Shown here piece by piece: positions 13,211 through 20,549 of a stretch of 26,138 bases of DNA. The DNA comes from a virus: positions 1 to 26,138 of the IMG/VR virus record IMGVR_UViG_3300036861_000877; one strand, 5' to 3'. The first letter of the stretch is position 1. Every line of letters starts with the position of its first letter. The position numbers were made by a program, and so were the translations under genes. The notes beneath the pieces are model-generated. The model did not search any database. It had not been told where the DNA came from and saw only the letters and a program-made list of their open reading frames with translations.

Positions 13211-13995
13211 CGATCACCGAACCGACGGAACAGGAACGGCAACGGCTCGCCCCCAAACGAGGCTTGGCGCCAATCGTGCGCGGCTACCTCGTCAGCGATG
13301 TCGAGATACGGGCGCAGGCCGGCGAGTCGACGCTCATCGACTTCGTCGGCCACGCATCCGTCTACGACAAGGGTTACGACATGTACGGCGGCCCCGATAA
13401 GGGCGGCTGGACTGAGTTCGTCGACGGCGGTGCCGGCAAGAAGACCTTGTCCGAGAATCCGGATGTCGCGTTCCTCGTCAACCATGAAGGCTTGACGCTC
13501 GCCCGTACCAAGGCGGGCACCCTGAAACTGTCGGAGGACAAGATCGGCCTCGCGGTCGCCGCGACGCTCGATACGCGGGTGTCGACGGTGAATGACATCG
13601 CCATCCTGATGGATGCCGGCGCGCTCGACGAGATGTCGTTCGCCTTTCGCATCACGAAACAGAAGTGGTTGGACGCGGACGGCGAAGAGGTGCCGTGGTG
13701 GGATCTGTCGGGCATCGAACGGCACATCTCCGAATACAACCTGCATCGTGGCGACGTCTCGATCGTCAACCAGGGCGCCAACCCGTACACCGACGCGAAG
13801 ATGCGGTCGCTCACCGAACTGTTGCGTGACGCCACCGCGCAGCCTGACGACCTCGACGAGGAAGAGCTCCGCCAGGCGGTCGCCTACCTCGAAGAGCTCC
13901 TCAACCGTGACGCCACCGACGCCGACCCGGCGATGCTCGTCACGATCAACCTGGCGCAACGCCGCCAGTTCGTCGCCAAACACGACTTCCTGTAA
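13207..13995 (+). CDS. Prohead maturation protease (HK97 gp4 / S78-like)
   Basis: 262 aa; a GAGGAGCC ribosome-binding site precedes ATG 13207, in ATGA overlap with the previous gene. Catalytic His93 in FLVNHEGLTLAR and nucleophile Ser144 in DEMSFAFRI are in the usual contexts; DVSIVNQGANPYTDA is the conserved strand after them. The C-terminal acidic helix (DDLDEEELRQAVAYLEELL) is probably self-cleaved or scaffold-binding. The enzyme digests the capsid delta domain after assembly. Protease followed by capsid is the HK97 order. Confidence 0.92.
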   Translation: MTITEPTEQERQRLAPKRGLAPIVRGYLVSDVEIRAQAGESTLIDFVGHASVYDKGYDMYGGPDKGGWTEFVDGGAGKKTLSENPDVAFLVNHEGLTLARTKAGTLKLSEDKIGLAVAATLDTRVSTVNDIAILMDAGALDEMSFAFRITKQKWLDADGEEVPWWDLSGIERHISEYNLHRGDVSIVNQGANPYTDAKMRSLTELLRDATAQPDDLDEEELRQAVAYLEELLNRDATDADPAMLVTINLAQRRQFVAKHDFL

Positions 13996-14004
13996 CACCC
14001 GCGT

Positions 14005-14038
14005 AGCCGGAGCCCAAGCCGGAGCCCAAGCCGGAGCC
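14005..14038. repeat. 12-bp tandem repeat (AGCCGGAGCCCA), ~2.8 copies
   Basis: Copies start at 14005, 14017 and 14029; the last is cut one base into a mismatch. It lies in the untranslated stretch between protease and capsid. Confidence 0.85.
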
Positions 14039-14047
14039 GCAACGGCG

Positions 14048-14086
14048 GCCACCACTCGGAGCCACCACTCGGAGCCACCACTCGTG
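14048..14086. repeat. 13-bp tandem repeat (GCCACCACTCGGA), three copies
   Basis: Copies at 14048-14060, 14061-14073 and 14074-14086 (last two bases altered). Adjacent to but unrelated to the 12-bp array. Confidence 0.85.
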
Positions 14087-14129
14087 ACAACCCAAACCAT
14101 CGGGCCGCCGTCGCGCGGCTTGTTGTCAC
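14084..14129. promoter_or_regulatory. Inverted repeat before the capsid gene
   Basis: GTGACAAC (14084-14091) and GTTGTCAC (14122-14129) form the outer arms; inside, GCCGC/GCGGC-type bases can pair further. The loop region ends 14 bases before GTG 14144. It could be a capsid mRNA 5' stem-loop (stability or translation control) or an operator. No T-run follows. Confidence 0.55.
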
Positions 14130-14143
14130 CTGAAAGGTGCATT

Positions 14144-15454
14144 GTGACCGACATTCTCGAATACACGAAACGGCTCCGCGAGGAGCGGATGCGTCTCATC
14201 GACGAAGCCAAAGGCGTCTACGACGAGGCCATCGAAGCCAAACGGGCCGTCACCAGCGAAGAGACCGCCAAAGTCGATCAGCTCGACGCCCGCATCGATG
14301 AGATCGAAGCCGAAGTCCGCACCCTCGACGAGCGGGAACGCCGCGAACGTGAAGCGGCGACCAGCCGGGAAGCGTTCGAACGGCAACACGGCACCCAAGG
14401 CGCCCGCCGGCAGGTCGAGAACGAAGCAGAGATGATGCGTCGTTGGGCACGCGGCGAGCTCGGCAAGGAACTCGAAATCCCGATCGCCGGGGCAGCCGAA
14501 GAACTCCGGATGATCCGCGGTGGCGCCACCGCCGCCGACATCGCCGAATACCGGGCGCTCGCCTGGGACACCGGCAACGTCGCATCCGCGGTGCCAGTCA
14601 CCACCGCCCGGTCGTTGTACGAGATCCTCGAAGCAACGATCGCCATGTTCCGGGCGCCGACGACGAAGATCAACACGTCGTCGGGTGAGCAGATGAAGTT
14701 CCCGAAGATCACGGCACATGGCATCGCCACCCAGGTATCTGGTCAGGGCACCGCCCTCGCGGGTACCGATCCGGCGTTCAACTCGGTGGCCCTCGACGCG
14801 TTCAAGTACGGCGAGCTCGTCCGGATCGCCTCCGAAGTGATCAGCGACGCGGCGATCGACATCATCGGGTTCATCACCCGTGACGTCGGCCGTGCCCTCG
14901 GCCGCAACATCGACATCGACCTTGTCGTCGGATCCGGTACCGGAAAGCCGCAAGGTGTCATATCAGCGGCGATCACCGGCGCGTCAGGCACGATCGCCAC
15001 CGGCGGCTCACTCATCACGCCCACCTACGAGAACCTCGTCGACCTCGCCTACTCGGTGAACGACGCCTACCGGGCAGGCGGCAGTGCCGCGTGGTTGATG
15101 CGTGACGCGACCGCTGGTGTGCTCCGCAAGCTCCGTGATGGCGCCGGCGGCACCATCGGCGCCGTCCTGTGGGAACCGTCGCAGGTGTCCGGCATCCAGT
15201 TCAACCAGCCGGACCGCCTCCTCGGCTTCCCCGTCTACACCGACCCGAACGTCGCGTCGTTGGCGTCGAACGCGAAGGTGATGGTGTTCGGCGACTTCTC
15301 CGCCTACTACATCCGGACCGTCGGGCCGGTCGTCCTCGAACGTGACGACAGCCGGTTCTTCGACACGGACGAGACCGCGATTCGCGGCAAGTGGAGGGTC
15401 GACGGGGACGTCGTGGACGTCACGGCCTTGAACCTCTTGAAGCAGTCAGTCTGA
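14144..15454 (+). CDS. Major capsid protein, HK97 fold, with N-terminal delta domain
   Basis: 436 aa from GTG 14144, with AAAGGTG about five bases upstream; the frame is open further upstream, but only across the protease gene and repeat leader. Residues 1-100 are a charged coiled coil (KRLREERMRLIDEAK, DQLDARIDEIEAEV), the delta/scaffold domain removed by the protease. The rest follows the HK97 fold: WDTGNVASAVPVTTARSLYEIL, PTTKINTSSGEQMKFP, DIIGFITRDVGRALGRNIDIDLVVGSGTGKPQG (spread over about 240-275), and a C-terminal FGDFSAYYIRTVGPVVLERDD strand. It forms the icosahedral shell. Confidence 0.93.
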   Translation: MTDILEYTKRLREERMRLIDEAKGVYDEAIEAKRAVTSEETAKVDQLDARIDEIEAEVRTLDERERREREAATSREAFERQHGTQGARRQVENEAEMMRRWARGELGKELEIPIAGAAEELRMIRGGATAADIAEYRALAWDTGNVASAVPVTTARSLYEILEATIAMFRAPTTKINTSSGEQMKFPKITAHGIATQVSGQGTALAGTDPAFNSVALDAFKYGELVRIASEVISDAAIDIIGFITRDVGRALGRNIDIDLVVGSGTGKPQGVISAAITGASGTIATGGSLITPTYENLVDLAYSVNDAYRAGGSAAWLMRDATAGVLRKLRDGAGGTIGAVLWEPSQVSGIQFNQPDRLLGFPVYTDPNVASLASNAKVMVFGDFSAYYIRTVGPVVLERDDSRFFDTDETAIRGKWRVDGDVVDVTALNLLKQSV

Positions 15455-15461
15455 GGTAGTT

Positions 15462-15479
15462 GTCCCCCTCGCAGGGGAC
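15462..15479 (+). terminator. Short hairpin after the capsid gene
   Basis: GTCCCC (15462-15467) pairs with GGGGAC (15474-15479), loop of six. It starts eight bases after the capsid stop. Confidence 0.5.
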
Positions 15480-15480
15480 T

Positions 15481-15524
15481 AGGGGCCGGCACAGACAACC
15501 TTTCGTGTCTGTTGCCGGCCCCTT
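15481..15524 (+). terminator. Strong hairpin, probable (partial) terminator of the capsid transcript
   Basis: AGGGGCCGGCA (15481-15491) pairs with TGCCGGCCCCT (15513-15523), and CAGACA (15492-15497) with TGTCTG (15506-15511), one bulged T; loop ACCTTTCG. Followed by TTCT. Typical of a partial terminator that keeps capsid mRNA abundant over downstream genes. Confidence 0.65.
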
Positions 15525-15565
15525 CTGCGAGGGACCTTCCCCCCCCTGCGAGAAACGAGCTGGTC

Positions 15566-15730
15566 ATGCCTGTTCATCGTGTACCGGTCAGCGAGGTCGA
15601 GGCGTTCGTCGCCGATCTCGAGCAGCGTGAACGGATCGTCTCGACGGAAGTGGTGGGTGACGGTGCCGTGCTGATCTTCACGGAACCGAAGGATCAGCGG
15701 CGCGCGCCAGGTGAGCAGGAAACACGATGA
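15566..15730 (+). CDS. Small hypothetical protein
   Basis: 54 aa; ATG 15566 is used because the longer frame from 15512 would start inside the hairpin. The product has a helix-plus-strand look (VSEVEAFVADLEQ, then GDGAVLIFTEP), like a small alpha/beta binding domain. It ends in ATGA overlap with the glycosyltransferase. Upstream it shares CCCCCCTGCGAG with the leader of the tail chaperone gene. Function unknown. Confidence 0.62.
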   Translation: MPVHRVPVSEVEAFVADLEQRERIVSTEVVGDGAVLIFTEPKDQRRAPGEQETR

Positions 15731-17628
15731 AGTTCCTGCTACACGGCAACGCGCCCCATGTCCGTACCGGGTATGGGGTGCAGATCGCCAACCTCGCGGA
15801 ACGGCTCGTCCGTGCCGGCCATGACGTCGCGATCTCCTCCACCTACGGTCAGCAGGGCGGCGCCGGCATATGGATCATCCCATCCACCCAACAACCCGTC
15901 GTCGTCTACCCCTGCGGCTACGAAGTGAACTCGAACGACATCATCCACGGCCATGCCCAACACTTTTTCGATGGCGACCCGAAGGGCGGATGGATCATCA
16001 CCTGCCTCGACGTATGGGCGATGCCGAACCCGCTCCTCGCCGACTATCAGGTCGCGGCGTGGACACCGGTCGACCATTTCCCCGCGCCACCTGATGTGAT
16101 CAAGTTCTTCCATCGGACCGGCGCCATCCCCGTGACGATGAGCCGGTTCGGGGAACGACTGCTCTTCAATGCCGGGCTCGACCCTGTCTACATTCCGCTG
16201 TCGGTCGACACCCGGGTTTACAAGCCGACCCCGATGCTCACTCTTGCTGACGGCCGTGAATTGACCGCCCGCGCGTTGTGCGGTATCCCTGAGGATGCGT
16301 TCGTGGTCGGCATGGTCGGGATGAATAAAGGGTGGGCGCGGGACCGTAAAGGGTTCAATGAGGCGTTCCGGGCGTTCGGCCGGTTCTGGGTTGCTCATCC
16401 GGAAGCGGTTCTTTACATGCATGCGGAGAAGTTCGGTGGGGCGGAAGGGATCAACCTCGTCGAGCTCGCCGAGCATGCCGCCGTTCCTGAGCATGCGTTG
16501 ATCTGGTGCGACCAGTATGCCTACCGACTCGGTGTCCCCGCCGAGGTGATGGCCGCGACCTACACGGCCATGGACGTGCTGCTCGCCCCTTCGCACGGCG
16601 AAGGGTTCTGTGTCCCGCTCATCGAGGCGCAGGCATGCGGGACGCCGATCATCGCGACGGACTTCTCGTCGCAACCGGAACTTGTCGGCGCCGGGTGGAT
16701 GGTGACCGGCCAGCCGGAATGGGATCCGGCGCAGCATGCGTCGTACGTATGCCCGTCGATCGTCGACGTGCTCGACAAGCTCGAGGAGGCATACGCCGCC
16801 GACCGAGAAGCGATGGGCGAGACCGCGATCACGTTCGCGTCGGGCTACGACGCCGACCGGGTGTTCGCCGACTATTGGCAGCCGTTCCTCGCCCGCCTCG
16901 AACCTGCGCCGATACCGCCACCGAGCTATGACCGCCAGCCGATCCCGGAGACCGACGGGGTGGCGGTCATCGTCCCGGCGATGCGTCCCGAGAATCTCGT
17001 TCGGCTCATCGGCTCGTTCAATGAGACGAACGACGGATCCGCCGAACTCGTGATCGTCGCCGACAGGCAGTCGGGGATCAGCGGCGATGTGATCCTCGAC
17101 GAAGGTCGGATAACGAGCTTCGCGGAGAAGGTGAACGCCGGCTTCGAAGCAACCCTCCACTCATGGGTCTTGCTCGTCGGCGACGACGTCGTGTTCCGGC
17201 CCGGCTGGATCAAGGCGGCCCGCACGCTCTCCGACCGGTTCGACGTGATCGGCACCAACGACACTGCTGGGGAACCGAAGAACCCGGATGTCGCCGCGGG
17301 TCGCCACGCCGACCACTTCTTCGTGCGGCGTGCGTACGTCGAAGCGGAGGGCGGCTGCCTCGACGGGCCTGGCGAGCTCGCGCCGACCGTGTACGGCCAT
17401 TGGCACGTCGATCGGGAAATGATCGAGCTCGCCCGGGCCCGCGGGGTGTTCACCCCCTGCCTCGAATCCGTCGTCGAACATCTCCATCCCGGATACGACG
17501 GTCGCGAAGACCTACGCCAAGCCGACGCGGTCTATCTGAAAGCGCTCGACACTGCGGAGGCGGACGCGAAGACGTTCCGGTCGCGGTTGCCGTTGATCCA
17601 CATGCAGCGGGTCGGGGCGAGACGGTGA
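15727..17628 (+). CDS. Bifunctional glycosyltransferase: GT4-like plus GT2-like domains
   Basis: 633 aa. Residues 1-385 are GT-B: N-terminal KFLLHGNAPHVRTGYGVQ with the glycine loop, and a C-terminal Rossmann half with PSHGEGFCVPLIEAQACGTP (from about 287), the E-x7-E nucleotide-sugar motif of GT4. From about 413 a GT-A domain begins (VAVIVPAMRPENLVRLIGSF), with VGDDV (about 485, the D-x-D-like metal site) and HFFVRRAYVEAEGG, WHVDREM and HLHPGYD late motifs. Both halves look intact. It would transfer sugars from nucleotide sugars to an acceptor, plausibly a virion protein since it sits just after the capsid gene. Sugar and acceptor cannot be read from the sequence. Confidence 0.88.
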   Translation: MKFLLHGNAPHVRTGYGVQIANLAERLVRAGHDVAISSTYGQQGGAGIWIIPSTQQPVVVYPCGYEVNSNDIIHGHAQHFFDGDPKGGWIITCLDVWAMPNPLLADYQVAAWTPVDHFPAPPDVIKFFHRTGAIPVTMSRFGERLLFNAGLDPVYIPLSVDTRVYKPTPMLTLADGRELTARALCGIPEDAFVVGMVGMNKGWARDRKGFNEAFRAFGRFWVAHPEAVLYMHAEKFGGAEGINLVELAEHAAVPEHALIWCDQYAYRLGVPAEVMAATYTAMDVLLAPSHGEGFCVPLIEAQACGTPIIATDFSSQPELVGAGWMVTGQPEWDPAQHASYVCPSIVDVLDKLEEAYAADREAMGETAITFASGYDADRVFADYWQPFLARLEPAPIPPPSYDRQPIPETDGVAVIVPAMRPENLVRLIGSFNETNDGSAELVIVADRQSGISGDVILDEGRITSFAEKVNAGFEATLHSWVLLVGDDVVFRPGWIKAARTLSDRFDVIGTNDTAGEPKNPDVAAGRHADHFFVRRAYVEAEGGCLDGPGELAPTVYGHWHVDREMIELARARGVFTPCLESVVEHLHPGYDGREDLRQADAVYLKALDTAEADAKTFRSRLPLIHMQRVGARR

Positions 17629-18377
17629 CCGTCTTTGACACGTTCATGATCAACAACGAGCTCGACATGCTGGAATGTCGTCTCGTCGAACTGGAAGACG
17701 TACCGAACCTAATGCACATCGCCGTCGAGGCCGACGTCGACCACCAGGATCATCCCAAGCCCTACTACCTCACCGAGAATCGTGATCGGTTCGCACCCTG
17801 GAAAGAACGTGTGGTCGTCGTACGGGTTACCGGCCTGCCATCCGCCGTTGACGCGCCGGATCCATGGGCACGCGAACATGCCCAACGTGAACATGTTGCC
17901 GACGCTCTCGGCTACGCCGCGGCGGACGATGTGGTGTTGCACGGCGATATCGACGAGATCCCCACCGCGCTCGTCGCACGTAACATCCGTCCGCAAGGCA
18001 TCGTCGCTCTCGAGCAGCGAGGCCATTTCTGGTCGTGCCGCTGGCAGTATCCGATCCCATGGCGCGGCACCGTCGCCGGCCGGGCCGGTGATATCACCTC
18101 GTTCGCTCGGATGCGTGACGCCCGCAACGTCGCCAAACCGCTCCCCGATGCCGGGTGGCATCTCTCCTGGCTCGGCGGCCCCGATATCGCCATGGCGAAG
18201 ATTGGGTCGTTCTGCCATCCGGAGGTCCGGGATCGGATCATCAAGGGTCTTGCCGACAACCAGTTCCTGCGCGACGGCGTCCATGTCGACGGCGTCAAGA
18301 TGCAGCGTTGCGAGATCGACCGGACCTTCCCCCGCTACGTGTACGAGGGCCGGTGCCCTGATTCATGGACACTGTGA
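17625..18377 (+). CDS. GT17-like glycosyltransferase
   Basis: 250 aa from GTG 17625 in GTGA overlap with the previous stop; the frame is open further upstream, but only inside the first transferase. Family 17 (N-acetylglucosaminyltransferase III-like) hallmarks are present: VFDTFMINNELDMLECRL, IAVEAD, ENRDRFAPWKERVV, REHAQREHV, VLHGDIDEIP (about 104-113, acidic metal-binding motif), and LSWLGG with KIGSF late. The family adds N-acetylglucosamine-type sugars in eukaryotes; bacterial and phage members have varied substrates. It overlaps the methyltransferase start by 13 bases, so all three cassette genes are translationally linked. Confidence 0.85.
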   Translation: MTVFDTFMINNELDMLECRLVELEDVPNLMHIAVEADVDHQDHPKPYYLTENRDRFAPWKERVVVVRVTGLPSAVDAPDPWAREHAQREHVADALGYAAADDVVLHGDIDEIPTALVARNIRPQGIVALEQRGHFWSCRWQYPIPWRGTVAGRAGDITSFARMRDARNVAKPLPDAGWHLSWLGGPDIAMAKIGSFCHPEVRDRIIKGLADNQFLRDGVHVDGVKMQRCEIDRTFPRYVYEGRCPDSWTL

Positions 18378-19444
18378 CCGTCCCGGTCTTCACGGAAGAC
18401 TGGTTTGGGGAGGCGTCGCAGGAGGCGCTCGCCGATCTGTATCGGCGGGTCGCTCATCTCGACGGTGACATTGTCGAGGTCGGGTCGTGGGAGGGCCGGT
18501 CGACGATTGTGCTTGCGAACGCGGCGGCGCCGGCGCTGGTGCATGCGGTCGATACCTGGGAAGGGTCGCCGGGTGAGATCAGCGCCGGACTCGCCGCCGA
18601 ACGTGACGTGTACGCGACGTTCGTCGCCAACATCGAAGCGGCGACCGCGGGGAACGTCGAGGCGCACCGATCTGATTGGCGTGCTTACTTCGCTGACCAT
18701 CGCGCGCCGGTCCGGTTCGTGTTCATCGATGCCGCCCATACTTACGAGGAGGTGGCCGACAACATCGCGGCTGTCCTGCCGCTGCTGGTGCGGGGCGGGA
18801 TCATCTGCGGCGACGACATGCATCATCGTCCCGTCCGTGAAGCGGTCCTCGCCCTGCTTCCCGACGCTCAGGCAATTGCCACGTTGTGGTGCTGGCAGAA
18901 GCCGACGCTCGCCGAGCGGTACCGGCAGTTGTGCAGCACGCCCTCGGACATTTACGAGCATCTCCCGACGTTCGTGCGGCTCGTCGAACGGCTGGATGCA
19001 CAGCATGTGATTGAGCTCGGTACTCGTACCGGCGTTTCCACGGTCGCCTGGCTTTACGGGCTCGACAAGACCGGCGGGCGGCTGACATCGGTCGACATCG
19101 ACCCGGCCCCGGACATCGGCGGGTGGCCACACTGGACGTTCCGCCAATCCGACGATCTCGCTCCCGAGCTACTCGCCGAACTCGAGCCGGCCGACATCGT
19201 GTTCATCGACACATCGCACCAGTACGACCACACACTGATGGAGCTGCACGTGTACCGCCATCTTGTACGGTCCGGCGGTCTGCTCGTATGCCATGACACC
19301 GAACTTGCCCGCCCCCAGGGCACGCCGCCGGGTGACCCGCAGTTCCCGGTGAAACGAGCCATCGAGGCGTTCTGTAGAGCCGAGCAGCTCGACGCGACGT
19401 TCGACCTTCGCTGCTGGGGGTTGGCAACAATCGAGGTGCCGTAA
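18365..19444 (+). CDS. Tandem-duplicated class I methyltransferase (Methyltransf_24-like x2)
   Basis: 359 aa comprising two homologous SAM-dependent halves. Half 1: IVEVGSWEGRST (about 36-47, motif I) and VFIDAAHTYEEV with GGIICGDD. Half 2: VIELGTRTGVST (from about 215) and VFIDTSHQYDHT with SGGLLVCHDTE. The shared order shows internal duplication. Such enzymes often methylate glycans or sugar rings in cell-surface or glycan-modification clusters. Here they follow two glycosyltransferases, so O-methylation of the transferred sugar is the natural guess. It ends TAATG into the head-tail connector gene, placing the cassette inside the morphogenesis operon. Confidence 0.85.
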   Translation: MDTVTVPVFTEDWFGEASQEALADLYRRVAHLDGDIVEVGSWEGRSTIVLANAAAPALVHAVDTWEGSPGEISAGLAAERDVYATFVANIEAATAGNVEAHRSDWRAYFADHRAPVRFVFIDAAHTYEEVADNIAAVLPLLVRGGIICGDDMHHRPVREAVLALLPDAQAIATLWCWQKPTLAERYRQLCSTPSDIYEHLPTFVRLVERLDAQHVIELGTRTGVSTVAWLYGLDKTGGRLTSVDIDPAPDIGGWPHWTFRQSDDLAPELLAELEPADIVFIDTSHQYDHTLMELHVYRHLVRSGGLLVCHDTELARPQGTPPGDPQFPVKRAIEAFCRAEQLDATFDLRCWGLATIEVP

Positions 19445-20094
19445 TGGCCGATGCGACCGTCGATCTCGTAACCCTCGCCGAGATCAAACCCGGGCTGAAC
19501 ATCACCGCCACCGACACTACCTACGACACTGAGCTCGCCACCGTCATCACGGCCGTCTCCCAACGATTCCGAGATGTGTGCGGCGCGATCATCAACACCA
19601 CGTATACCGACGAGGCAAACGACGGTGGCGCCAGCGACATCGTCCTGCGGCGAGCGTCAGCAGTCTCCGACACCGTAACGACCACGATTGGCGCGGTGAA
19701 GGAATACGACACGTCGGGTGCCCTTACCACCCTCACCGCCGAAACGGTCACCATCAAACCCGACACCGGCTACCTGCTCTCCAACGAGATCGGCGAACGC
19801 AATCGGCTCATCCGCCGCTCCGCCGCCGGCGACGCCTACTTCGCCTGGGGACGAGCCAACATCCTCGTCACCTACACGACCGGTCGGGCCGCCAACACCG
19901 CCGCTGTCGCCGCCAACTTCAAGCAGGCGGCGATCATCACCATCAACCACATCTGGTCGTCGTTGGGTGCCCAATCCGGCGCGGCGCGGCCCGGCCAGGT
20001 CGACGGGCTCGCCTACGGCATCCCGAGCTTCTCCATCCCGAAAGCTGCACTCGATCTCATCCGCGACGAGGTCAACCCGCCGGGCATCGGCTGA
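19444..20094 (+). CDS. Head-tail connector protein (gp6-like)
   Basis: 216 aa starting in a TAATG overlap. The start is typical of the HK97 gp6/phage connector family (LVTLAEIKPGLNITATDTTYDTELATVITAVS: helix-turn-helix region), though an inserted beta-rich stretch (about 55-140) makes it longer than the usual ~100 residues. The end (FKQAAIITINHIWSSLG, then IPSFSIPKAALDLI) is also family-like. It would form the ring under the portal. Confidence 0.8.
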   Translation: MADATVDLVTLAEIKPGLNITATDTTYDTELATVITAVSQRFRDVCGAIINTTYTDEANDGGASDIVLRRASAVSDTVTTTIGAVKEYDTSGALTTLTAETVTIKPDTGYLLSNEIGERNRLIRRSAAGDAYFAWGRANILVTYTTGRAANTAAVAANFKQAAIITINHIWSSLGAQSGAARPGQVDGLAYGIPSFSIPKAALDLIRDEVNPPGIG

Positions 20095-20534
20095 TGGCCA
20101 CGACCTCGACAGTACCCTCGGTGAAGACCGCGCTCGTCACATTGATCGGCTCGGCGTTGAGCGGGATACAAGTCACCTATGGCCGGCCTGCCGACGACAA
20201 ACTGAACCGTGAATGCGTCTATGTGGCCGAAGCCATCGGCACACATCGCGTCCCCGTGTTCAAGGCTGGCCGCAAACCCCGTGAGGAACGGTACAGCGTC
20301 GAAGTGGTCGTCGCCGTCATCAAGGGGCGCGGTGATGTCACTGACAGCGAATCCCGTGCGTTCACGTTGCTGGCCGCTGTCGAAGACGCCGTCGCGAACG
20401 ACCCGACATTGGGTGCGGTCGATGGTCTGGTCCACGCGACCGCCGGCAGTTGGGAAACCGCCGCCGAACAAACCGCCGAAGGTCCTGCCGCGGTCATCCG
20501 GTTCAACGTCGATTGCCTCGCCCGCATCGCATAG
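20094..20534 (+). CDS. Tail terminator / tail completion protein (probable)
   Basis: 146 aa starting in TGATG overlap. ALVTLIGSALSGIQVTYG at the start, a mid-strand pattern (VYVAEAIGTHRVPVFKAG, YSVEVVVAVIKG) and AVEDAVANDPTLGAVDG resemble the gpU/tail-terminator fold of siphophages: small alpha/beta with long beta hairpin. It would cap the tail tube and join it to the connector. Confidence 0.72.
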   Translation: MATTSTVPSVKTALVTLIGSALSGIQVTYGRPADDKLNRECVYVAEAIGTHRVPVFKAGRKPREERYSVEVVVAVIKGRGDVTDSESRAFTLLAAVEDAVANDPTLGAVDGLVHATAGSWETAAEQTAEGPAAVIRFNVDCLARIA

Positions 20535-20549
20535 CCAAGGAGCAACGCA

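Noticed and set aside
14005-14086. CRISPR-like array
   Set aside because: The units are 12-13 bp in direct tandem with no spacers.
13613-14143. Upstream in-frame extension of the capsid frame
   Set aside because: It runs through the protease gene in another frame and through tandem repeats; GTG 14144 has a ribosome-binding site and starts the expected delta domain.
12907-14211. 434-codon minus-strand frame
   Set aside because: Antisense to the protease, which has catalytic His and Ser in place.
19578-20093. Upstream part of the tail terminator frame
   Set aside because: His/Arg-rich shadow of the connector gene; ATG 20094 overlaps the upstream stop and gives a normal-length protein.
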